Source: Trifolium pratense (lineage: Eukaryota; Streptophyta; Magnoliopsida; Fabales; Fabaceae). From it: 64,000 nt of DNA. Of this stretch, positions 57,003 to 64,000 are shown in pieces. Below the pieces are notes generated by a model, which worked only from the letters and a program-made list of their open reading frames with translations, did no database searches and was not told the origin of the DNA. Position numbers and translations under genes: made by a program. Each line of letters begins with the position of its first letter. Position 1 is the first letter of the stretch. Location of the stretch: assembly GCF_020283565.1 (NCBI RefSeq), contig NC_060063.1:1-64000 (forward strand), in the 5' to 3' direction.

Positions 57003-60000
57003 ATGGACAAAGAAAGAGGTTTTGTTACCAGACCACCTCTCTTGGTTGGCGCTTCAAACTATGACTATTGGAAGTCCCGCATGATGGCCTTCCTAAAACA
57101 AATTGATAGCAAGACATGGAAGACAATTCTGAGAGGATGGACTCCACCTGTGAAGATGGACAAAGATGGTAAACCAACTCTTGAGTTGAAATCTGCTGAA
57201 GAATGGTCCAAAGAAGAAGATGAGCTTGCTCTTGCAAACTCAAAAGCATTATATGCGCTATATAATGGTGTTGACAAGCACATATTCAGACTCATCAAAA
57301 AGTGTGTCTGTGCTAAGGAAGCTTGGACAATTCTTGAGACTGTTCATGAAGGTACCTCTAAAGTGAAGCTGTCTAAGCTACAACTCCTAACAACTAAGTT
57401 TGAGAATCTAAGAATGAATGATGATGAAACCATTCAGGATTTTCACATGACCATACTTGATTTTGACAATCAATTTGATGCCTTGGGTGAAAAGATACCT
57501 GAAGAAAAGCTGGTAAGAAAAATGCTCAGGTCTCTACCTAAGAAGTTTGACATGAAAGTCACAGCTATAGAAGAAGCAAAGGATATCACAGATATGAAGC
57601 TAGATGAACTAGTTGGTTCATTACAAACCTATGAGGTAGCCACAAATGAAAAGATGGATAAGAAAAACAAAAGTATTGCTTTTGTTTCAAATGCTGAAGA
57701 AGAAGATCAACTGAGTGACACAGAATCTGAACAAAGCATCTCTGATGCAATGGTTCTTCTGGGAAAACAATTTAATAAGGTGCTAAAGAGAATGGACAAA
57801 CGCTCTAAGACAGGTGCAGCTGACATTGGTCGCAACACTTACAGGAATTTCAGAAAACCTGTAACAGATGAGAAATCAGCTCCAAATAAAGGTGTTCAAT
57901 GCCATGAATGTGAGGGGTTTGGTCACATCAGAAGTGAATGTGGAACCTTTCTGAAGAAACAAAAGAAGGGGTTAACTGTAACTTGGTCAGATGAAGATTC
58001 TGAAGGAGAAGCTGATACTGCAAAAGCTATACATGTATTGACAAGTGTTTGCACATCTGACACTGAATCATGTGAAGAAGAACTAACCTTTGATGAGCTT
58101 GCTGAATCATATAAAAAGCTGTGTCTGAAGAGTGCAGAAGTCTGCAGAGTCTCTGAAGAGCAAAAAGAGACAATCACTAAGTTGCAAACTGAGAAAGCTG
58201 CTAATTTGTCAAGAATCTCTGAATTTGGTACTAAATGGGAAGATAGTTTAAAGATCATTGAGCAACAGAAGGCAACTATCATCAACTTAGAAGCTGACAA
58301 GATCAAACAACTGACTGAGATAGCCCATCTGAATGAAGAGGTAACTGAATTAAACTCTCATCTTGAGAATTTAAAGAAGCATGTTCTTAGGCTATTCAAA
58401 GGAAGTGATCTAGATGAAATCCTAGAAACTTTGCCTGCCCCTAGTAGATCCAAAACAGGCATTGGGTATGAATACAAAAATGTTAATAGGATTATGGATT
58501 ACAACAAAGAAGGGAAATTTTTGCCTGAGTTGAGTAAACAACCGTCTCCAAAAATGCATGACAGGATGTCGCCACACCTGTCTCCTAGACAGCAGAGACA
58601 AGTGTTGCCACATGTGGCACCACATCAGCAAAGATGGCAGAGACCTAGGTTTATACCTAGACCAAGAAGCAGGTACCATTCATGGAGATGTCATCACTGT
58701 GGAAGAAAGGGGCACATAAGGCCTTATTGCTACAAACTGTATGGTTATCCAAGTGAAATTCCACAAGAATCTGATCAATCCATCACTAAAACAAAGATGG
58801 AATGGAAGCAAAAAGATGATGCAACCAATACCAAGGAGTATACAGCTGAAAGCAGTGGGAAAAGTCTGATTGCCCATACATCTCTCAGAGCATCATCAAA
58901 AGAAGATTGGTACTTTGATAGTGGCTGTTCCAGACACATGACTGGTGTTGAAAAATATTTAAAGGAAGTAAAATCTTATGCCACAAGTTTTGTGACATTT
59001 GGAGATGGAGCAAAGGGGGAAATCAAAGGTATTGGAAGACTTATTGACCATGGTCTACCAAAACTTGAAAATGTTCTCCTTGTAAAAGGACTAACTGCCA
59101 ATCTAATCAGTATAAGCCAACTATGTGATCAAGGCATGAAAGTCAACTTTACAAAAAATGAATGTCTGGTCAGCAATAATGAAGGAGACATCCTTATGAG
59201 GGGTGTTAGATCAAAAGACAACTGCTACTTGTGGATCCCTTTTGAAGAAGGTAATGTATCTACATGTCTCTTAACTAAAAATGAAGAGGTTAAGCTGTGG
59301 CATCAAAAATTAGGACACCTTAACCTGAAGAGCATGAAGAGAGTCATATCAGAAGAAGCTGTCAGAGGACTACCAATCTTGCAGATACAGGAAGGCAATA
59401 TCTGTGGTGAATGTCAGATTGGGAAGCAAACCAAAGTGTCGCACCAAAAGTTGCAACACTTGTCCACCTCTAGAGTTCTTGAGTTACTACATATGGATCT
59501 GATGGGGCCCATACAAGTTGAGAGTCTTGGAGGTAAGAAATATGTTCTTGTTATTGTTGATGACTTCTCTAGGTATACTTGGGTGAATTTCATTAGGGAA
59601 AAATCTGAGACTTTTGAAGAAATCAAAAATCTTTATGTACAACTTCAAAAAGAGAAAGACTGTGGTATTGTAAGAATCAGAAGTGACCATGGTAAGGAAT
59701 TTGAAAACTCTAAATTTGCTGATTTTTGTGCTGCTGAAGGAATAATTCATGAATTCTCTTCACCAATTACACCTCAACAAAATGGTGTGGTTGAAAGAAA
59801 GAATAGAACCTTACAGGAATCTGCTAGAGTAATGTTGCATGCCAAAAATGTTCCTTACAAGTTCTGGGCTGAAGCCATGAATACAGCATGTTACATTCAC
59901 AATAGAGTAACATTAAGGAAAGGTACTGCTACAACATTGTATGAACTATGGAAGAATAGGAAGCCTACTGTGAAGTACTTCCATGTGTTTGGGTCAAAAT

Positions 60001-61946
60001 GCTATATTTTGGCAGATAGAGAACCTAGGAGAAAATTAGATCCCAAAAGTGATGAGGGGATATTTTTAGGTTACTCAACCAACAGCAGAGCGTACAGGGT
60101 TTTTAACTCCAGAACAAGAACTATGATGGAATCAATTAATGTTGTTGTTGATGACAGTGATACAACAAGTGCAGATCCAGCTGAAGAGACAGATGTCATA
60201 ACACCTGTCCCAACACCTGATGATGATCAAACTGAACCTGAACCTGATCAACATTTTGAGTCTACTACAGAGGTTTCTAGACCAAACAAGGGACCATCTA
60301 TTAGAACACAGAAGAATCATCCTCTGGAACTTGTCATTGGAAATCCAAATCAAGGAATTGCAACAAGAAGATCAAAAGAAGCAATTTCCAATTCATGTTT
60401 CATATCAAAGATTGAACCAAAGAATGTTAAAGAAGCTTTGACTGATGAATACTGGATCAATGCTATGCAGGAGGAACTAACTCAGTTCAAAAGAAGTGAG
60501 GTATGGGATCTAGTACCTAGACCAGATGGTATAAATGTTATTGGTACAAAGTGGGTGTACAAGAACAAAACTGATGAAAATGGTGATATTACTAGAAATA
60601 AAGCCAGACTTGTAGCACAAGGATACACCCAGATAGAAGGAGTAGATTTTGATGAGACTTTTGCTCCAGTTGCTCGCTTGGAGTCCATAAGATTACTCTT
60701 GGCTGTGGCATGCATTTTAAAATTCAAGCTATATCAAATGGATGTAAAAAGTGCATTCCTAAATGGCTATCTAAATGAAGAGGTATATGTTGAGCAACCA
60801 AAAGGGTTTGTAGATCCAAGCTTTCCTAACCATGTTTACAAACTAAAGAAAGCACTTTATGGATTGAAACAAGCCCCTAGAGCATGGTATGAAAGATTGA
60901 CTGAATTTCTTGTCAGCCATGGATACAAGAAGGGTGGAAATGATAAAACCTTGTTTGTAAGAAAAGAGAAAGGGAAGCTAATGATAGCTCAGATATATGT
61001 GGATGATATTGTATTTGGTGGAATGTCGCGACAAATGGTGGAACACTTTGTGCATCAAATGCAATCTGAATTTGAAATGAGTCTTGTAGGTGAGCTAACT
61101 TATTTTTTAGGTCTTCAGGTCAAACAAATGGAAGACACCATATTTATCTCTCAAGAAAAATATGCAAGAAACATTGTGAAGAAATTTGGTATGGAAGGTG
61201 GTAGTCACAAAAGGACACCTGCACCTACACACTTGAAGCTTACCAAAGATGAGAAAGGGGTTGATGTGGATCAAAGTCTCTATAGAAGTATGATTGGGAG
61301 CTTACTATATCTTACAGCTAGCAGGCCTGATATCATGTTTGCAGTTGGAGTTTGTGCTAGATACCAATCTGAACCAAAGATGAGTCATCTGACTCAAGTA
61401 AAAAGGATCTTCAAATATGTCAATGGCACATGTGGCTATGGAATTCTATACACTCATGGTAATGATTCTACCTTAATTGGATATTGTGATGCAGATTGGG
61501 CTGGAAGTGCTGATGATAGAAAGAGCACCTCTGGTGCATGTTTCTTCTTGGGAAACAATCTAGTATCTTGGTTTAGTAAGAAGCAAAATAGCGTGTCTCT
61601 ATCAACAGCTGAGGCAGAATATATAGCAGCTGGGAGTAGTTGCTCTCAATTGTTATGGATGAGACAAATGTTGAAAGAGTATAGTGTGGAGCAAGATGTC
61701 ATGACACTTTACTGTGACAATCTTAGTGCTATAAACATTTCTAAAAATCCTATTCAACATAGTAGGACTAAGCACATTGACATACGTCATCATTTTATAA
61801 GAGAGCTTGTAGAAGAAAAAATTGTTACACTTGAGCACATTGCATCTGAAGAACAGTTAGCAGACATTTTTACTAAAGCTTTGGACGCAAGTCAATTTGA
61901 AAAATTGAGAGGCAAATTGGGAATTTGCCTTTTTGAAAATCAATAG
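57003..61946 (+). CDS. Sirevirus Gag-Pol polyprotein
   Basis: 1,647 codons without a stop, from ATG 57003. Approximate residues: Gag (1-230); zinc knuckle [14 protein letters not shown] (299); coiled-coil Gag extension rich in Glu/Lys (370-480); second knuckle [14 protein letters not shown] (562); protease [13 protein letters not shown] (636); integrase zinc finger with [10 protein letters not shown] (764) and CGECQIGK (about 801), then core D (DLMGP), D (SDHGKEF) and E (GVVERKNR) at about 830, 893 and 929; reverse transcriptase with [14 protein letters not shown] (1245) and YVDDIVFGG (1332); RNase H with [18 protein letters not shown] (1493) and [10 protein letters not shown]. The order PR-IN-RT-RH is that of Ty1/copia. 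Two CCHC knuckles and the long Gag are SIRE-like. All catalytic blocks are intact. A Pro/Gln/His-rich linker (about 515-545) is encoded by the palindromic motif described in the findings. Confidence 0.97.
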   Translation: MDKERGFVTRPPLLVGASNYDYWKSRMMAFLKQIDSKTWKTILRGWTPPVKMDKDGKPTLELKSAEEWSKEEDELALANSKALYALYNGVDKHIFRLIKKCVCAKEAWTILETVHEGTSKVKLSKLQLLTTKFENLRMNDDETIQDFHMTILDFDNQFDALGEKIPEEKLVRKMLRSLPKKFDMKVTAIEEAKDITDMKLDELVGSLQTYEVATNEKMDKKNKSIAFVSNAEEEDQLSDTESEQSISDAMVLLGKQFNKVLKRMDKRSKTGAADIGRNTYRNFRKPVTDEKSAPNKGVQCHECEGFGHIRSECGTFLKKQKKGLTVTWSDEDSEGEADTAKAIHVLTSVCTSDTESCEEELTFDELAESYKKLCLKSAEVCRVSEEQKETITKLQTEKAANLSRISEFGTKWEDSLKIIEQQKATIINLEADKIKQLTEIAHLNEEVTELNSHLENLKKHVLRLFKGSDLDEILETLPAPSRSKTGIGYEYKNVNRIMDYNKEGKFLPELSKQPSPKMHDRMSPHLSPRQQRQVLPHVAPHQQRWQRPRFIPRPRSRYHSWRCHHCGRKGHIRPYCYKLYGYPSEIPQESDQSITKTKMEWKQKDDATNTKEYTAESSGKSLIAHTSLRASSKEDWYFDSGCSRHMTGVEKYLKEVKSYATSFVTFGDGAKGEIKGIGRLIDHGLPKLENVLLVKGLTANLISISQLCDQGMKVNFTKNECLVSNNEGDILMRGVRSKDNCYLWIPFEEGNVSTCLLTKNEEVKLWHQKLGHLNLKSMKRVISEEAVRGLPILQIQEGNICGECQIGKQTKVSHQKLQHLSTSRVLELLHMDLMGPIQVESLGGKKYVLVIVDDFSRYTWVNFIREKSETFEEIKNLYVQLQKEKDCGIVRIRSDHGKEFENSKFADFCAAEGIIHEFSSPITPQQNGVVERKNRTLQESARVMLHAKNVPYKFWAEAMNTACYIHNRVTLRKGTATTLYELWKNRKPTVKYFHVFGSKCYILADREPRRKLDPKSDEGIFLGYSTNSRAYRVFNSRTRTMMESINVVVDDSDTTSADPAEETDVITPVPTPDDDQTEPEPDQHFESTTEVSRPNKGPSIRTQKNHPLELVIGNPNQGIATRRSKEAISNSCFISKIEPKNVKEALTDEYWINAMQEELTQFKRSEVWDLVPRPDGINVIGTKWVYKNKTDENGDITRNKARLVAQGYTQIEGVDFDETFAPVARLESIRLLLAVACILKFKLYQMDVKSAFLNGYLNEEVYVEQPKGFVDPSFPNHVYKLKKALYGLKQAPRAWYERLTEFLVSHGYKKGGNDKTLFVRKEKGKLMIAQIYVDDIVFGGMSRQMVEHFVHQMQSEFEMSLVGELTYFLGLQVKQMEDTIFISQEKYARNIVKKFGMEGGSHKRTPAPTHLKLTKDEKGVDVDQSLYRSMIGSLLYLTASRPDIMFAVGVCARYQSEPKMSHLTQVKRIFKYVNGTCGYGILYTHGNDSTLIGYCDADWAGSADDRKSTSGACFFLGNNLVSWFSKKQNSVSLSTAEAEYIAAGSSCSQLLWMRQMLKEYSVEQDVMTLYCDNLSAINISKNPIQHSRTKHIDIRHHFIRELVEEKIVTLEHIASEEQLADIFTKALDASQFEKLRGKLGICLFENQ

Positions 61947-62174
61947 CAGTTACTGCTTGGAGAGCGTGCAGCAGTTAATTTCTCTCTCCCACTCTTGGTG
62001 CACGCTAACTTAAGGGAGTTATTATTGGTTTTACAAAACCAACCTATCTTCACGCAAACTTCTCATCTTCTTTTCTCTCTCACGCAAATCAACTCAACTT
62101 CCACTTTGTATTTTCTCAGAGAACGTTCAACTTCCATCTTCTTCAATCACAAAATTCACCTCTGTTCACTCATC
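61947..62174 (+). other. Spacer between pol and the third ORF
   Basis: 228 bp of pyrimidine-rich sequence (TCTCTCTCCCACTCTTGG, TTTTCTCTCTCACGC). The third ORF has its own ATG and no visible ribosome re-entry signal, so a spliced or subgenomic transcript is likely. Possible acceptors exist but cannot be chosen from sequence alone. Confidence 0.5.
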
Positions 62175-64000
62175 ATGTCTGACTCGGCCAAATCTTCACC
62201 AACAGAGACAGATGTTGTACCATCACCACAAATGGCGATAAATGCTATTCCTCTCAACACCATACCTGCCACAAGTCCAACGATGAGGAGAAAATCTGTT
62301 GCAAAGAAGGCTAAATCATCGCGAACGAATACAAATCCTTCCTCTCCCGCTGCAATTAAAACACGTAAAGGCAAGAAAGGGAAAGGTGAATCGAGTAAGC
62401 CTTTTACAATGTCTGAACTTCACATTGATCCACTACCATCAAGTGGTGTTGCAACGCCTGTCTCCAATCCTACAGTTGAAAATGTTACTGCATCTGGTAA
62501 GATTTCTGTTAATTTAGGTCTTAATACACCAAAATCTGATAAAACCCTAGGTGTAGAGACCTCTGATATGTCTGAAAATTTGGGGAAAAGTGTTCCTAAC
62601 TCCCCTGTTGCTGTTGATGATAATATTGGTGCTTCTACTGAGACCAATAATGATGTTGCTGATGAGTCCATTAAGAAAACTGCTCCTGAGACTCATGTTG
62701 CGCCAAGTGTTGCAACACATGGCGCTACGCCAAATGTGGTGCCAGATGTTACCACATCTTTGGCACAAGAGAACCTTGTGGACTATTCTGAGTCTGATGA
62801 GAGTCCCCCACCTAAGGCTACTGATAAAGAAACTGTTCCTGATAAAGCTGTGAATGATAATCCAGAAGTTATACTTGTTAATGAAACTACTACCAGTGAT
62901 AAGGCTATTCCTGCACATTCTGAAGCTAGTGTGGCTAGGAGGACTAGAAGTAGGGTTAATAAAGGTGTAGAGACTGCTAGTACACCTGTCCAAACACCCA
63001 AACCCTCTAAGGCTGGAAAGGCTACTGGTAAAAAGCCTGTGTATGGACCTACAAAACCTGTCAGTAAAGTGGTCCCTAGGTCAGAGACCAAGAAAAGAAA
63101 AGCTCCTCCAACAAGTGATTCTGATTTTGAACCTGAGACAGATGTTGCTGCATCTGGCAGCACATCTAGAAAGAGTATAGGAAGGAAGAAGGTTCCTCAA
63201 ACTGTTCCCTATGCTCCTTTAGACAATATATCATTTCATCTGGAAAATGGTTCTGCAAGATGGAAGTTTGTGTATCATAGAAGGTTAGCTCTGGAAAGAA
63301 ATTTGAAAGCTGATATTCTTGAATGTCCTAGTATTGTAGAAGCTCTTGAGTATGCTGGTTTGATGAAAACTGTTGTGGGTTTGGACAAGTGCTATGACAG
63401 GCTTGTCAAAGAATTTTTGATTAATGTGGCTTCAGACTGTAATGATCCAGCAAGTCCTGAATACAGGCAAGTGTTTGTTCGTGGAAAGTGTGTGAAATTC
63501 TCACCTATTGTGATAAACCAATATCTCCAAAGAAGTTCTGATGAAGTGGCTCCTCTAAAAGCCACAGATAATGAAATCTGCAAGGTCCTCACTGGTGGAA
63601 AAATTAAAGTGTGGCCAAGCAAGGCAAAGCTGTCTGCAACTTCCCTCTCACCATTCTATGCTGTTTTAAATAGGATTGCTGCCCATAATTGGGTACCAAC
63701 CACTCACTCAGGTGACATTGCAAGAGGATTGGGAAAGTTTATCTATGCTGTGGGTACAAAGGCTAAATTTGACTATGGAGCTTATTTCTTTCAAGAAACT
63801 TTAAGCCATGCCCTGACTTATGCTGTTGAGAAGCCAGTTGCTCTCCCTACTCTGCTATGCAATATCATTCTTGAGCAACACCCAGATATACTAAGGAGTA
63901 CTGATGTTCCTTGTAAAAGGAAAGGGGTGTTGGTGATTGAGCAGAGGCTGCTGGATGGGACAAATGCTGCAGCAGGTGTTGGCACATCTGTCCAGACTGG
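62175..64000 (+). CDS. Envelope-like third ORF of the Sirevirus, partial (runs off the window)
   Basis: From ATG 62175 the frame is open for 608 codons to the window end with no stop. Residues 1-340 are low complexity, rich in Ser, Thr, Pro, Lys and Val, with basic runs (KTRKGKKGKGES). A folded-looking domain begins near 344 (PYAPLDNISFHLENGSARWK) with VYHRRLALERNLKADILECP and ARGLGKFIYAVGTKAKFDYG, resembling the domain labelled putative plant transposon or envelope-like protein in SIRE-type elements. I see no signal peptide and no membrane segment in the visible part. True envelope function is unproven for this family. Motif-derived segments such as HVAPSVATHGATPNVVPDV recur. Confidence 0.85.
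   Translation, partial: MSDSAKSSPTETDVVPSPQMAINAIPLNTIPATSPTMRRKSVAKKAKSSRTNTNPSSPAAIKTRKGKKGKGESSKPFTMSELHIDPLPSSGVATPVSNPTVENVTASGKISVNLGLNTPKSDKTLGVETSDMSENLGKSVPNSPVAVDDNIGASTETNNDVADESIKKTAPETHVAPSVATHGATPNVVPDVTTSLAQENLVDYSESDESPPPKATDKETVPDKAVNDNPEVILVNETTTSDKAIPAHSEASVARRTRSRVNKGVETASTPVQTPKPSKAGKATGKKPVYGPTKPVSKVVPRSETKKRKAPPTSDSDFEPETDVAASGSTSRKSIGRKKVPQTVPYAPLDNISFHLENGSARWKFVYHRRLALERNLKADILECPSIVEALEYAGLMKTVVGLDKCYDRLVKEFLINVASDCNDPASPEYRQVFVRGKCVKFSPIVINQYLQRSSDEVAPLKATDNEICKVLTGGKIKVWPSKAKLSATSLSPFYAVLNRIAAHNWVPTTHSGDIARGLGKFIYAVGTKAKFDYGAYFFQETLSHALTYAVEKPVALPTLLCNIILEQHPDILRSTDVPCKRKGVLVIEQRLLDGTNAAAGVGTSVQT

Larger units (their letters stand above)
55893..64000 (+). mobile_element. 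Plus-strand Sirevirus (Ty1/copia), 5' part including gag-pol and envelope-like ORF
   Basis: 5' LTR, primer-binding site, intact single gag-pol frame and a third ORF that continues past the window end. The Gag start [18 protein letters not shown], a SIRE-type layout and a large third ORF after pol mark the Sirevirus lineage. GAGTC (55888-55892) is the left flank expected to be duplicated at the far end. Intact frames point to recent insertion, but the 3' LTR is not visible for dating. Confidence 0.9.

Overview
The window is nuclear DNA of a flowering plant. It holds plant-type LTR retrotransposons of three lineages (Ty3 chromovirus, Athila-like, Ty1 Sirevirus), an intron in the 5' leader of a single-copy-looking gene, and pseudogene pieces resembling plant COG4. 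The repeat styles fit a legume, but that is recollection of repeat families and not proof. It is heterochromatic, repeat-dominated sequence. No rRNA, tRNA or CRISPR was seen, and only one convincing host gene is present.

1-35.5 kb: a very AT-rich head-to-tail satellite. A conserved anchor (GGTAACCTTTG or a close variant) occurs 41 times at spacings of 633-703 bp. Monomer variants are arranged in higher-order units (about 2,065, 2,809, 3,997 and 4,830 bp). At 11,865-19,659 the array is split by a complete chromodomain-type Ty3 retrotransposon on the minus strand, with two identical 1,590-bp LTRs, a 5-bp target duplication (ATATG) and one uninterrupted 1,474-codon gag-pol. The second copy of the 4,830-bp unit lacks the element, so the insertion came after the duplication.

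35.5-39.9 kb: the array decays into diverged monomers broken by a 1.1-kb insertion. A ruined Ty3 pol fragment and a 471-bp solo LTR follow.

39.9-42.35 kb: an HSP70-like gene (minus strand), most like the short plant HSP70T-2 / Hsp70-8 type, with a probable 581-bp intron in its 5' leader.

42.7-48.8 kb: a graveyard. It contains three fragments of a COG4-like gene, an RNase H domain split by a 1.88-kb foldback element (near-perfect 0.88-kb arms, 10-bp flanking direct repeat), and a 632-bp solo LTR with a perfect 5-bp target duplication.

48.76-64 kb: a nest. An Athila-like element that keeps only gag and protease landed in the third COG4 fragment. A minus-strand Sirevirus landed in its 3' region. 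A plus-strand Sirevirus then landed next to the 3' LTR of the first Sirevirus. The plus-strand Sirevirus has an LTR, primer-binding site, intact 1,647-codon gag-pol and an envelope-like third ORF that runs off the window.

Most unusual signals: (a) short GC-rich hairpins with constant arms CACGC/GCGTG and changing loops, clustered in two unrelated retroelements; (b) a quasi-palindromic TGTTG-CAACA type motif repeated both in the Sirevirus LTR and inside its coding frames; (c) the foldback insertion that splits an RNase H domain.
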